A stretch of DNA of 64,000 nt from Methylomonas sp. (GTDB taxonomy: Bacteria; Pseudomonadota; Gammaproteobacteria; Methylococcales; Methylomonadaceae). The notes beneath the pieces are model-generated. The model had not been told where the DNA came from, ran no database searches, and saw nothing but the letters and a program-made list of their open reading frames with translations. The position numbers and the translations under genes are program-made. The stretch covers positions 110,747 through 174,746 of the forward strand of contig NZ_JALOBS010000006.1 of the NCBI RefSeq assembly GCF_023228165.1. Direction: 5' to 3'. Of the stretch, positions 8,998 through 18,027 are shown in pieces; the first letter of the stretch is position 1; each line of letters begins with the position of its first letter.

Positions 8998-10584
8998 ATG
9001 ATTAGTCAAAAAAACGACCAACCCAAACGCCTGCAATACCTGGTTGATAACAATATGCACCACCTGCTGCAATTGGGTTTGAAAGGTATAGAAAAGGAAA
9101 ATCTGCGCATCAACCGGCGCGGCGTTATTTCACCTACCCCGCACCCCAAGGCATTGGGCTCCGCCCTCACGCACCCGTATATCACCACCGATTATTCCGA
9201 AGCCTTGCTGGAATTCATCACGCCGCCGTTTGCCGACATCAAGCAAACCCTGGGTTACATGCATCAGATTCACCAATTCGTTTATCCGCAACTAGGCGAA
9301 GAGATGCTGCTGGCCACCAGCATGCCTTGCGGCATAGACGGCGATTTGAGCGTACCGATAGCCGAATACGGCAGCTCTAACGTCGGCAAAATGAAACATG
9401 TCTACCGTAAAGGACTTTGGCACCGCTACGGTCGCACCATGCAGGCCATTGCCGGCATCCATTACAATTATTCGGTCCCGCAAGCACTATGGCCGATGCT
9501 GCACAGGCAGGCCGGCAACGCGGGGTCGCTGCAGAGCTTTATCGCCGACGGTTATTTCGGCTTGATTCGCAATTTCCAACGCAAAGGCTGGTTAATGCTC
9601 TATCTGTTCGGCGCCTCGCCGGCAATTTGCAAAAGCTTCTTCAAAAGCCGCCCGCAGTTGATGGATGATTTCGAGGAATTTGATGCCCACACCCTCTATC
9701 ATCCGTATGCCACCTCGCTACGCATGAGCGACATCGGCTACAAAAGCAAAAATCAGGCAGGGCTGAAAATCGATTACAACTCGCTGGACGGTTATGTGGA
9801 AAGCCTCAGCGCCGCCATCAACACTCCTTATGCGGATTATGAAAAAATCGGCGTCAAAGTCGATGGCGAATATCAACAGCTCAACGCCAATATCCTGCAA
9901 ATCGAGAACGAGTTTTACAGCACCATGCGGCCAAAGCAAATCGCCGAATCCGGCGAGAAACCCACGCTGGCGCTAAAACGCCGCGGAGTGATGTATGTGG
10001 AGATGCGCTCGCTGGATTTAAACTTGTTCAACCCCATCGGCATAGAGGAAAGCACCGCCCGTTTCATCGAAGCTTTTTTGCTGTGTTGCCTATTGCAAGA
10101 CAGCCCACCGCAAGCCGCCGAAGAACTGGAAATCAACAATCGCAACCAGTTACTGGTCGCCAATCAAGGCCGCCAACCCGGTCTGATGTTAAACAAAAAT
10201 GGCCAGGACATCAGCTTGCAGGAATGGGCTCATCAAATTTTGGACAACATGCAGCCGATTTGCGCATTACTGGATCTGGGTAGTCTGGATAAACCTTATC
10301 AGCTAGCGTTGCAACAGCAACAAGCCATGGTCGACAATCCAGCCCTGACCCCTTCCGCTCACATTCTGGCCTGCATGACCCACAACAGCCAGGAGTTCGG
10401 CTGCTTTGCCAGCAATACCTCGGCGCTGCACAAGCATTACTTCACCTCACAGCCGCTGGATTCGCAAGTGCAACAACAATTTGTCGACCTGGCCAACCTG
10501 TCGCTGCAAAAACAGGCTGAAGTCGAAGCTGCCGATACACTGAGTTTCGATGATTTTTTGACTCGCTATTTTTCACAATCATGA
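8998..10584 (+). CDS. gshA: Glutamate-cysteine ligase
   Basis: A 528-residue enzyme making gamma-glutamylcysteine, the first and rate-limiting step of glutathione synthesis. It is of the gammaproteobacterial GshA type: the opening LGLKGIEKENLRI, the ALLEFITPP strand, the YRKGLWHRYGRTMQAIAGIHYNYS block and the MRSLDLNLFNP motif are all diagnostic. The open frame extends upstream to 8920, overlapping recQ's start. The added 26 residues do not look like family sequence and run across the TATAAT box, so the ATG at 8998 is preferred and gives a normal length. Its stop overlaps the cysH ATG by four bases, so glutathione synthesis and sulfate reduction appear to be translationally coupled. Confidence 0.96.
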   Translation: MISQKNDQPKRLQYLVDNNMHHLLQLGLKGIEKENLRINRRGVISPTPHPKALGSALTHPYITTDYSEALLEFITPPFADIKQTLGYMHQIHQFVYPQLGEEMLLATSMPCGIDGDLSVPIAEYGSSNVGKMKHVYRKGLWHRYGRTMQAIAGIHYNYSVPQALWPMLHRQAGNAGSLQSFIADGYFGLIRNFQRKGWLMLYLFGASPAICKSFFKSRPQLMDDFEEFDAHTLYHPYATSLRMSDIGYKSKNQAGLKIDYNSLDGYVESLSAAINTPYADYEKIGVKVDGEYQQLNANILQIENEFYSTMRPKQIAESGEKPTLALKRRGVMYVEMRSLDLNLFNPIGIEESTARFIEAFLLCCLLQDSPPQAAEELEINNRNQLLVANQGRQPGLMLNKNGQDISLQEWAHQILDNMQPICALLDLGSLDKPYQLALQQQQAMVDNPALTPSAHILACMTHNSQEFGCFASNTSALHKHYFTSQPLDSQVQQQFVDLANLSLQKQAEVEAADTLSFDDFLTRYFSQS

Positions 10585-11303
10585 CCGAATTCGACATAAA
10601 CCAAATTCAAACCGAACTGCAAGGCAAAAACCCGCGCACCATCTTAAATACCGCGCTGACCCGGTTTGACAACATCGCCATTTCTTTTAGTGGTGCCGAA
10701 GATGTGGTGCTGATCGATTTGGCCCTGCAAATCCGCAAGGACATTCAAGTCTTCTCGCTGGATACCGGCCGCCTGCATCCGGAAACCTACCGTTTCATCG
10801 AGCAGGTCCGCAAGCACTATCACATCGACATCGAACTGCTGACCCCGGACCGCGAGGTATTGGACCGCTTTGTCACACAAAAGGGCCTATTCAGTTTTTA
10901 CGAAGACGGCCATACCGAATGTTGCGGCATTCGTAAAGTCGAACCGTTACGCCGCAAGCTGGCGACGCTGGATGCCTGGATTACCGGCCAACGCAAGGAC
11001 CAAAGTCTGGATACCCGCGGCGATATTCCTGAAGTGCAAATCGACTCAGCCTTTTCCGTTGCCGACAGGACACTGCTTAAATTCAACCCGCTATTGAACT
11101 GGTCGTCGGCGCAAGTATGGGATTACATCGAAGCTTATCAGGTGCCTTACAACCCGCTACATGCGCAAGGCTTTGTCAGCATAGGCTGCGAACCCTGCAC
11201 CCGACCCGTGCTGCCAAACCAGCATGAACGCGCTGGCCGTTGGTGGTGGGAAGACGCCGCCAAGAAAGAATGCGGCTTGCATGCGGGCAATATTAAACCG
11301 TGA
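10581..11303 (+). CDS. cysH: Assimilatory adenylyl-sulfate reductase (CysH family, iron-sulfur type)
   Basis: A 240-residue reductase that turns activated sulfate into sulfite. Family motifs: SFSGAEDVV near 36-44, SLDTGRL at 59-65 and the catalytic Cys231 in KECGLH near the C-terminus. It also carries the cysteine pairs CC at 114-115 and C203/C206 (GCEPC) that bind a [4Fe-4S] cluster. These mark the subgroup using adenylyl-sulfate (APS) directly rather than PAPS, as in Pseudomonas and many non-enteric bacteria. The gene overlaps gshA by four bases, placing cysteine supply and glutathione synthesis in one unit. Electron donor is expected to be thioredoxin; that is family knowledge. Confidence 0.93.
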   Translation: MTEFDINQIQTELQGKNPRTILNTALTRFDNIAISFSGAEDVVLIDLALQIRKDIQVFSLDTGRLHPETYRFIEQVRKHYHIDIELLTPDREVLDRFVTQKGLFSFYEDGHTECCGIRKVEPLRRKLATLDAWITGQRKDQSLDTRGDIPEVQIDSAFSVADRTLLKFNPLLNWSSAQVWDYIEAYQVPYNPLHAQGFVSIGCEPCTRPVLPNQHERAGRWWWEDAAKKECGLHAGNIKP

Positions 11304-11371
11304 GTGGTGACGTTGTGGAATCTAGCGATACCCCCGCGCCGGCAGTAGGCCTTGTTTCGCCAACGTGCAAA

Positions 11372-12010
11372 TCATCGATTACTTGACGTCAAATTGAACC
11401 TGCAAGCGCAGTCTTGCTTGGCCATGCACTGGGTCTGCTGAACCGGTTTTTCTAGCAAGGTGCTGATCAAGGCCCGGTCGAAATGACACAATTCCGGGTG
11501 TTGTTGGGCCAGATCGTGATAGACGCAATTGACAGCCTTGATGCTGGGCAGCCCCTCTTGTTGCTCCAGTTCGGCGTGATAGCCCAGGTTTTGCATTAGT
11601 TCGACCAAGGCTATCAACTTTTGCTGAGTGTCCTTACGACTGAATTGCGGTGCCAGCGATTGTGCCAGTTTTACCCCCATATTCCACATCATTTTTTCCA
11701 ACGCTTCAGTCGATAATTCCGCCGCCAAATCGTCGAGTAATAGATTGCAAAACCAGGCATATTGTTTGGGAAACCGGTTTAATCCCTGCTCAGTCAAACT
11801 GTAACTGCGCGCGGGCCGGCCTCCGGTGCTATTCAAGGCCGCTTCCTTGACCCATTGCAACTTTTCCAACCCCGTCAAATGCTGTTTAACCGCATTCCGG
11901 GATATGTCCATTTGGGCCGCCATTTCATCAATGCTCATACCACCCGCCGAATTCAGCAGCAAAGTCATGATCTGTTCTTGTCGTGATCCGATTGGGGGAG
12001 TCATAAGCAT
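11372..12010 (-). CDS. Winged-helix regulator with C-terminal cysteine cluster (SufR-like)
   Basis: About 212 residues from the preferred ATG at 12010 (another ATG at 12004). The N-terminal third is a winged helix-turn-helix (SIDEMAAQMDISRNAVKQHL, then GGRPARSYSLTEQG for the wing), of the type in SufR and related repressors. The C-terminal part has a cysteine cluster: a Cys before VYHDLAQQHPEL, a second Cys 13 residues on, then CMAKQDCAC at the end. This matches the layout of iron-sulfur-sensing members. The frame continues to 12055, but the extra 15 residues look like read-through. The gene is divergent from the truncated haemoglobin and reductase genes, which makes them its probable target, with iron-sulfur, NO or redox state as the probable signal. 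The ligand itself is not established. Confidence 0.75.
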   Translation of the reverse strand: MLMTPPIGSRQEQIMTLLLNSAGGMSIDEMAAQMDISRNAVKQHLTGLEKLQWVKEAALNSTGGRPARSYSLTEQGLNRFPKQYAWFCNLLLDDLAAELSTEALEKMMWNMGVKLAQSLAPQFSRKDTQQKLIALVELMQNLGYHAELEQQEGLPSIKAVNCVYHDLAQQHPELCHFDRALISTLLEKPVQQTQCMAKQDCACRFNLTSSNR

Positions 12011-12095
12011 GCAAATAGTCAAACAGCAGAATAAAAAAAGAGGTGCTTCTGGCAAATTCTAGCACAAGCAAGCGCTACACACGTCCAATAGTTAA

Positions 12096-12114
12096 TATAA
12101 AACACTTTTATAAT
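12096..12114. promoter_or_regulatory. Inverted repeat over a -10-like box upstream of the globin gene
   Basis: A 17-base inverted repeat, TATAAAA-CAC-TTTTATA, lies at 12096-12112, and its right arm overlaps a TATAAT hexamer at 12109-12114 reading towards the globin gene. It is centred in the gap between the cysteine-cluster regulator and the globin gene, the expected place for an autoregulated divergent operator. The A/T content means some symmetry is expected by chance, so this is a candidate only. Confidence 0.35.
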
Positions 12115-12201
12115 AAAATAGTTGCAAAAGCAGACTTTTTTACTTACCCTATCTCCGAGCTTAACCGCTTACCTCTGTTTTCAACCATCAGGAACTCTAT
12201 C

Positions 12202-12582
12202 ATGACCGATTCCAATCCATCCCTATACGAACAATTAGGCGGCGAAGCTGCCGTGAATGCAGCCGTGGATATTTTCTATCGCAAAGTTCTTAGCGATCAC
12301 CGTATCAATCGGTTTTTCGACAATACCGATATCGAAAAACAGGCCGCCAAACAAAAATCATTCCTGACCATGGCCTTCGGCGGCCCCAACAACTATAACG
12401 GCGCCGATATGCGCCAAGCTCACGCCCACCTTGTCATAAAACTGGGGCTGGACGACTCTCATTTCGATGCCGTGATGGAGCATCTGAGCGGCACCTTGGA
12501 AGAACTGAATGTTCCGCAAAACCTCATCGATCAAGTGGCCGCGATTGCGGAAAGCACACGTCACGACGTATTGAACCGCTAA
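12202..12582 (+). CDS. Group 1 truncated haemoglobin
   Basis: A 126-residue 2-on-2 globin. It has the family opening SLYEQLGGEAAVNAAVDIFY, the B10 tyrosine at about 26, the central FLTMAFGGPNNYNGADM and the proximal haem His at about 74 (MRQAHAHL). The C-terminal helix ends near the stop as usual. The ATG at 12202 is preceded by AGGAAC at about 12190 and gives the normal length; the open frame runs upstream to 12043 without homology. Group 1 globins bind oxygen and nitric oxide, and some work as NO dioxygenases when a reductase is available. The ferredoxin-type reductase gene starts 14 bases downstream, so a functional pair is likely. Confidence 0.92.
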   Translation: MTDSNPSLYEQLGGEAAVNAAVDIFYRKVLSDHRINRFFDNTDIEKQAAKQKSFLTMAFGGPNNYNGADMRQAHAHLVIKLGLDDSHFDAVMEHLSGTLEELNVPQNLIDQVAAIAESTRHDVLNR

Positions 12583-12596
12583 CCAGGAGCAGAGGG

Positions 12597-13583
12597 ATGT
12601 TGTTGCATAAAATTACCCTGGAAGATCGCCAAGTGGTTTGCCAAAACGGCGAATCGGTTTTGGATGCCTTGCTGCGCGAACAGATCGACATCCCTCACGC
12701 TTGTAGGGAGGGTGCCTGTCAAAGTTGCATGATCCGCAGTCTAGACGGCTCGCCGCCTATTGCCGCTCAAAAGGGGCTAAAAGATGTATTGAGGCATCAG
12801 GACCATTTCTTAGCCTGCTTGTGCTATCCGCAGCAGGATATGCACATCAGTCTGACACCGCCTGCGGATTTTTTCACCGAGGCCAGCGTCATTGCCAAGG
12901 AGCGGTTAAATGCGGAAACCTTGCTGCTAACCTTACAGAGCAAGGAAGCACTGGATTACTACGCCGGCCAGTTCGTGAATTTAAGACGCGCCGACGGCCT
13001 GACCCGCAGTTATTCGATTGCCAATAATCGCATCCATACCCACAAGCTGACCTTCCACATCCGCCGGCTGGCGGGCGGACGGTTTAGCGAATGGGCGCAT
13101 CAGGAATTAAATATCGGCGACACTATTTCCGTATCCGACCCGCAAGGGCTGTGTTACTACCTGCCCAATCAACCGGAACAAAGCATGCTGCTAATCGGCA
13201 CCGGCAGCGGTTTGGCGCCGCTGGCCGGCATCATCAGCGAAGCCCTGCATCATGGTCACGCCGGCGACATCCATTTATTCCATGGCAGCCGCGAAGTCGA
13301 CGGTCTGTATTGGATAGAGGAAATGCAGCAACTGGCCGGGCAATATCCTAATTTTCACTACACCCCCTGTGTTTCCAAAGGCGACGCACCGGCGGGTTTC
13401 GGAGCTGGCCGAGCCAATGACGTGGCTATATCCACGCTTCCCAGCCTAAAAGGCTGGCGCGTTTATCTCTGCGGTCACCCGGACATGGTCAACCAAACCA
13501 AACGTCAGGCGTATTTACACGGCGCTCAATTGCAAGACATATACGCCGACGCATTCCATGTAGCCTCAAGCACCCTTGACTAG
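12597..13583 (+). CDS. 2Fe-2S ferredoxin-type NAD(P)H oxidoreductase
   Basis: A 328-residue flavoprotein reductase with a fused plant-type [2Fe-2S] domain. Cluster ligands are Cys36, Cys41, Cys44 (CREGACQSC) and Cys74. The FAD-binding domain follows with RSYSIAN near 140, then the NAD-binding domain with LLIGTGSGLAPLAG and the C-terminal YLCGHPDMV. The same layout appears in oxygenase reductases (benzoate, phenol and methane monooxygenase reductase types) and in the NQR family. No oxygenase is encoded nearby. Its partner is more likely the truncated haemoglobin immediately upstream, for haem re-reduction. The ATG at 12597 has a good ribosome-binding site (AGGAG, then GAGGG). Confidence 0.87.
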   Translation: MLLHKITLEDRQVVCQNGESVLDALLREQIDIPHACREGACQSCMIRSLDGSPPIAAQKGLKDVLRHQDHFLACLCYPQQDMHISLTPPADFFTEASVIAKERLNAETLLLTLQSKEALDYYAGQFVNLRRADGLTRSYSIANNRIHTHKLTFHIRRLAGGRFSEWAHQELNIGDTISVSDPQGLCYYLPNQPEQSMLLIGTGSGLAPLAGIISEALHHGHAGDIHLFHGSREVDGLYWIEEMQQLAGQYPNFHYTPCVSKGDAPAGFGAGRANDVAISTLPSLKGWRVYLCGHPDMVNQTKRQAYLHGAQLQDIYADAFHVASSTLD

Positions 13584-13597
13584 CAAATAGGCATGAA

Positions 13598-13620
13598 GGT
13601 AGCGACAACAGTTCGCTACC
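13598..13620. terminator. Possible stem-loop terminator between convergent genes
   Basis: A 7-bp stem, GGTAGCG pairing with CGCTACC, with a nine-base loop, sits 14 bases after the reductase stop. No T run follows, so it is not a canonical intrinsic terminator in either direction. It lies in the 213-base gap between the reductase gene and the convergent hlyD-like gene. I see nothing else in that gap. Confidence 0.35.
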
Positions 13621-13796
13621 CGCGTTACATGCCATTCCTGAAAATAGAAACCGCAGCGATTGCACGAAATACATAAATATCAGACGGTTAGTCTGACGCT
13701 GTCAATCGACGTTTGAACGGCAATTCAAAAAATCCGCCCGCAGTGCTTTTTGTGTATTTCGCGTATCCCGCCGTTAATAAATCAACCCGTTTAGCT

Positions 13797-14954
13797 TCAA
13801 AGCTTATTCGCGGCAATAATCCGTTGAAGACGCAACTCCACGCCGTCTAATTCATGTGCGTATATTTCGGTTCTATAGGCGTCGCCGGCGACCGCAACGC
13901 TAGAGCTTAATAATGGACTGCCGGTTTCGCGGGTGTTGATTCGCGTCACTGTCGAAAGCCCGGGCTGCAGCGGATTATCCCGCAACTCTTTGGGATCCAA
14001 ACCGATCCGTACCTGCACCCGCTCGGCCACATGTATAAAGTTGCCGGTAGCATTATCGGTCGGCAATAACGCAAAGGTGCTACCGGTGCCGGGCAAGATA
14101 CCCTGCACGATACCGTGATAGATCAACTCATCACCATAGGCATCGACTCTTATGTCAGCCGTTTGCCCCGGACGAATGCCCGATACCTGGGTTTCCAGAA
14201 AGTTAGCGTCAATCCACAGATCGTCCAGCGGCACAATTGCCAGCAGCGGCGTACCGGGTTTAACGTTATCGCCCACCTGGACCTTGCGTTTAGCCACATA
14301 ACCCGATGCCGGTGCGACGACGTTGCGACGCTGAAAGTTCAGAAACGCCGCGCGTACCCGGCTTTTGGCTTTTTCGATGGCAGGGTGTTTGTCGATGGTT
14401 GTGCCGCTTATTTGGGCTTCGATGCTGATTTTTTCAGCCTGGTTTTCCCGTATGACCGCTTCCAGCTCACGGATTTTATCCTGGGTGTTTTGCACTTTCT
14501 GATCAGATACTGCGCCGTCATGTGCCGCGGCTTTAAAGCGATCGAGGTCATGGCGAACCTGATTCAGCACCGCTTCCTTGGCGATAATGCGCTGTTTCAG
14601 AGTCTCGACCTTAGCCGTCAAACTCACCAGGTTGCGCACGATTTCGCCCAATTCGGCCTCAGCCTGCTGCAAGGTTAGCTGCGCATGCACGCCGTCCAGT
14701 TTTACCAGCACATCGCCCTTTTGCACATAGCGGGTGTTTTCGGTCAGAATCTCGACCACAATCCCATCAGTCTGGGCCTTCAAGGGAATCAGATGACCCG
14801 TCACAAAGGCATCGTCGGTGCTTACAGTGCCCCGTTTAAGCAGCCACCAATAGCCGACAGAGATTATACCCGCCAATACGATCATTAACGTCAGCCGTTT
14901 TAGGCGTCGATTGCGTTGCTGGAGAATTTCCTTGGGGCGAATTTTAGTGTGCAT
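13797..14954 (-). CDS. HlyD/EmrA-family membrane fusion protein
   Basis: A 385-residue periplasmic adaptor. One N-terminal membrane anchor (about 20-40), then the first half of the lipoyl domain (STDDAFVTGHLIPLKAQTDGIVVEI), a coiled coil with AEAELGEIVRNLVSLTAK and RELEAVIRENQAEK (about 80-190), the second lipoyl half (VVAPASGYVAKRKVQVGDNVKPGTPLL) and a beta barrel. It bridges the inner-membrane MFS pump and the outer-membrane factor encoded just upstream; its start overlaps the outer-membrane factor gene by 11 bases. Together the three form an EmrAB-TolC-like exporter for small, probably hydrophobic, compounds. Confidence 0.93.
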   Translation of the reverse strand: MHTKIRPKEILQQRNRRLKRLTLMIVLAGIISVGYWWLLKRGTVSTDDAFVTGHLIPLKAQTDGIVVEILTENTRYVQKGDVLVKLDGVHAQLTLQQAEAELGEIVRNLVSLTAKVETLKQRIIAKEAVLNQVRHDLDRFKAAAHDGAVSDQKVQNTQDKIRELEAVIRENQAEKISIEAQISGTTIDKHPAIEKAKSRVRAAFLNFQRRNVVAPASGYVAKRKVQVGDNVKPGTPLLAIVPLDDLWIDANFLETQVSGIRPGQTADIRVDAYGDELIYHGIVQGILPGTGSTFALLPTDNATGNFIHVAERVQVRIGLDPKELRDNPLQPGLSTVTRINTRETGSPLLSSSVAVAGDAYRTEIYAHELDGVELRLQRIIAANKL

Positions 14955-16413
14955 AGCTGAGTTTTTGACTGTCGTTCTTGATGTCGTTAAAGCCGCCGCC
15001 TAGCGCCTTGATGACTTGCACCGCGACTTTAAAATGCTGACCTTGCAATGCTGTCAATTGCAAGCGTTGCTGATGCGCTTCCAGGTCGGCCAGCATTAAG
15101 TCGGTGCGATCGTTGAGGCCGTTACGATGAAGGCTGGCGGCAAGGTCTTTAGCCTCGACGGAATCGATAACACTTTGGCGCTGTGCGGCCATGCGACGAT
15201 CGATTTCCCGCCATCGCGTTAGAGCATCGGCTACTTCTTGAACCGCATGCAACAGACTGCCGTTATAGCGTTCCACCGCGGCATCGTAAGCCGCTTCCTG
15301 ATAGCTCAGATTGGCGCGCAAGCGCCCTCCTTCAAAGATCGGAAACTCTATCGAAGGGCCCACCGCATAAGCCAGACTGGCGCCCTGCAGCAGCACATCG
15401 GTCAGACTGACGCTATGCAAACCGGTAAAGGCAAGCAGATTGACGTCGGGATAGAAGCCGGTTTCCGCGACTTTGATTTCCTGCGCGGCAGCTTGCGCCT
15501 GCAAGCGGGCGGCAGTGACATCGGGGCGGTGCGCTAAAAGCCGCAACGACAGGTCGGCAGGTAACGCCAAAGACTTTGGCAGTACGCCGTGTACCGCCAG
15601 AATATGTTGTCCCCAATCAGGGCCCTGTCCGGCCAAACTAGCCAGTAGATGCTTCTGTAATTCCACCTCGGCACGTAAACCATCTAGTTGTTGCCGAGCA
15701 TCTTGCAGGGCCATCTTGGCTTGCAGTACCGGCGCTTCAGCCACCAAACCGGTTGTTAGGCGGACCTGATGCAGGTTTAGAAGCGCTTCCCTATCCGCAA
15801 CGATATTTTCTGCTATGAGCAGTTTTTCGCTAGCCGCGACCAGATCGAAATAACTGGCCGCTACCGCGGTTGCCAGCAATAACTTGGCATCGGCCAGTTC
15901 GGTTTCCACGGCTAGCGACCTGCCCACGGCCGCTTCCAAGGCGGCCTGGTCACGCCCCCAAAAATCCAGGTGATAGCGTAAAACCAAGGGATTGATCAGT
16001 AATTGCCGAAAATTTTCCCCTGCGAGTTTGGCTTGAGTGCTGTTGGCTGAAAAACGCTGGGCGCTGAAACTGACATTGGCATCAACCGTGGGATACAGCT
16101 CTGCCGCTTGCGCATCCACCATGGCTTGCGATTGCCGCAACCGCGCGGCGGCCGCCTTGAAATTGGGATTGTCCGCCAAAGCCGTAGTGATTAGCTGATT
16201 CAATGCCGGAATATTGAAGCTTTCCCACCACTTGGCTTGCGGCCATGCGGCATCGGTTAACGATGACTCGGCATTCGCCAGGGTCTGCGACATGGCCGGC
16301 ACGGCCATCATTTCAGCCCGCCGGGTCTCATCCCCGAACCAGGCGCAACCCGACACAGCGCTCAACATCAGCGCCGCAATAAGTCGTACCGGATACCGCG
16401 TTGCCGTTGTCAT
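14944..16413 (-). CDS. Outer-membrane efflux lipoprotein (NodT/OprM family)
   Basis: About 489 residues. The lipoprotein signal peptide ends in a clear lipobox (SAVSGC) about 25 residues from the ATG at 16413. The mature protein is the duplicated TolC-type repeat: PAMSQTLANA onward, then LNQLITTALADNPNFKAAAARL and VGPSIEFPIFEGGRLRANLSY. The frame extends upstream to 16536 inside the MFS gene. The ATG at 16413 overlaps the MFS stop (TAATG) and has a strong GGAGG site, so it is chosen. This is the channel of the tripartite efflux system; the gene order pump, channel, adaptor indicates a single operon. Confidence 0.93.
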   Translation of the reverse strand: MTTATRYPVRLIAALMLSAVSGCAWFGDETRRAEMMAVPAMSQTLANAESSLTDAAWPQAKWWESFNIPALNQLITTALADNPNFKAAAARLRQSQAMVDAQAAELYPTVDANVSFSAQRFSANSTQAKLAGENFRQLLINPLVLRYHLDFWGRDQAALEAAVGRSLAVETELADAKLLLATAVAASYFDLVAASEKLLIAENIVADREALLNLHQVRLTTGLVAEAPVLQAKMALQDARQQLDGLRAEVELQKHLLASLAGQGPDWGQHILAVHGVLPKSLALPADLSLRLLAHRPDVTAARLQAQAAAQEIKVAETGFYPDVNLLAFTGLHSVSLTDVLLQGASLAYAVGPSIEFPIFEGGRLRANLSYQEAAYDAAVERYNGSLLHAVQEVADALTRWREIDRRMAAQRQSVIDSVEAKDLAASLHRNGLNDRTDLMLADLEAHQQRLQLTALQGQHFKVAVQVIKALGGGFNDIKNDSQKLSYAH

Positions 16414-17993
16414 TAAGGTTCCTCCACCAGCATTTCTTGGGTTTCCCTGCGTTGTTCCTGTTTTAGCGTACGTCTGATGGATAGCTTGGTGGGATTGGCC
16501 AACCAAACCAAAAGCGCTAACCCTATAAACAGGCAACCCGCCATCCAGAATGCATCATTCATGGCGTGAATCACCGCATCGCGACCAGTCAGCTTGGCCA
16601 ATTTGGCAACAGCGGTTGTTTCATTAAAGCCCGCCGACATCAGGGTATCCAGCGTTCGTTCGAGTCTGACATCAAATACAGTATGGGTCTCGGCAAATCG
16701 TGTCGTATGCACGGGCACGCGCCGATAAATCACAATGCCTTGCAGGGTAATGCCCATGGCGCCGGCGGCAATACGCAACAGGCTGGCCAACTCCACCGCC
16801 CGCCAAGTCCGCTCCGGCGGCAGACCATGCAATAACAAGGCGGTCACGGGCACAAAAAAGCTGCCCAGACAAGCCCCTTCCAGTACTTTGGGCCAAAACA
16901 ATTGCGCAAATGCGTCATGACCATCGAAACGGCTCAGCCAAAAATAGATCGCGGCAAAGCCCAGGCAATTAAGCGAAACCAGTAACCGGGCATCGAAGTA
17001 TTTAACAACTTCGTGAAACACGCTGGCGACCGGCTTGGCTAAAATCGCCATCGGTAGAAACACCAAACCCGCCAAGAATGATGAATATCCCAGAGCCAAT
17101 TGCAACTGCACAATCAACATGGATAACAAGCCTTGAAACATCAGAAAACCCAGGAACAATATGACGACGCCAATAGTGAAATTTCGATGCGCGAATAAGC
17201 AGATGTCCAGAAAGGGGCGACGATGGCTGAATTCCCATATCACCCAATAAAGCAGCGTTACCATCACGAAAATAATCAGGCCGTCTATATAAAATGAGTT
17301 TGTCCAATCCCAGTCGTTACCCTGATTGAGCACGGTTTGAATACCGAACAAGACCAGCGTAATCAGCACAAAGCCCACACCATCAAAACGATGCCGGATA
17401 CGGGTAATGCCGCGCTGATACAGTAAGGCGCCGACAATGCCGCCAATCACCAGAGCCGTGGGAATATTCAGCCAGAACAACCAGCGCCAACCCAGCGTAT
17501 CTGCTATCCAGCCCCCTATGGGTTGCGCGAAGGTAAACGGCGTCAAGGTAAATACGCTCCACACCCCGATGCCGATGGATTTTCGTTGCTCCGGATATTC
17601 CTTGATCAGCAAGGATTGTCCCAAAGGCAAGGTTAAGCCGCCGGCAAACCCCAACACGATGCGCCCGGCCAAATAAGCGTAAAACGAGGTCACGGTTGCG
17701 CAAATAACCGAGGCCAGCGCAAACACAAAAAACGCAGCCACAAATGGACGATATTCGCCCAGCCGTCGCGACAACCAGCCGCCCACCGGAAACGCCAAGG
17801 CCAGCCCGATCATATAATTCGTCTGCGTCCAGGTGGAAAAGCTAGGTGGAATGCCCAAACCCGCTGCAACGCGCGGCAACATGGCGATATAGGCGCCGGC
17901 ATTAAATATCACCAGCACGTGACTGCAGCCCAAACAGAGATTGAATAGCATAAAGCGCCATCCCTGCAGCTTTTGGTCTTCGCTGTTAGCCAT
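16413..17993 (-). CDS. DHA2-family MFS efflux pump (EmrB-like)
   Basis: A 526-residue proton-driven transporter with about 14 hydrophobic segments. DHA2 features include motif C-like GAYIAMLPRVAAGLGI, the WTQTNYMIGLALAFPVGGWLS block and the PIGGWIADTLGWRWLFWLNIP block. It exports drugs or endogenous small molecules across the inner membrane and hands them to the adaptor and outer-membrane channel encoded directly downstream. The C-terminus is longer and charged (RRTLKQEQRRETQEML). The substrate is not inferable. It is the first gene of the operon; the lipoprotein gene upstream is 34 bases away and may be part of the same unit. Confidence 0.93.
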   Translation of the reverse strand: MANSEDQKLQGWRFMLFNLCLGCSHVLVIFNAGAYIAMLPRVAAGLGIPPSFSTWTQTNYMIGLALAFPVGGWLSRRLGEYRPFVAAFFVFALASVICATVTSFYAYLAGRIVLGFAGGLTLPLGQSLLIKEYPEQRKSIGIGVWSVFTLTPFTFAQPIGGWIADTLGWRWLFWLNIPTALVIGGIVGALLYQRGITRIRHRFDGVGFVLITLVLFGIQTVLNQGNDWDWTNSFYIDGLIIFVMVTLLYWVIWEFSHRRPFLDICLFAHRNFTIGVVILFLGFLMFQGLLSMLIVQLQLALGYSSFLAGLVFLPMAILAKPVASVFHEVVKYFDARLLVSLNCLGFAAIYFWLSRFDGHDAFAQLFWPKVLEGACLGSFFVPVTALLLHGLPPERTWRAVELASLLRIAAGAMGITLQGIVIYRRVPVHTTRFAETHTVFDVRLERTLDTLMSAGFNETTAVAKLAKLTGRDAVIHAMNDAFWMAGCLFIGLALLVWLANPTKLSIRRTLKQEQRRETQEMLVEEP

Positions 17994-18027
17994 AGTCTAT
18001 GCACTCACACCGTAGTGTTCCGGCCTA

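Noticed and set aside
12597..13583. Methane or phenol monooxygenase reductase component
   Set aside because: Domain order fits, but there are no oxygenase subunit genes nearby and the adjacent globin is a better partner.
16414..16536. N-terminal extension of the outer-membrane lipoprotein
   Set aside because: A lipobox at the right distance from the ATG at 16413 and a strong ribosome-binding site favour the shorter form.
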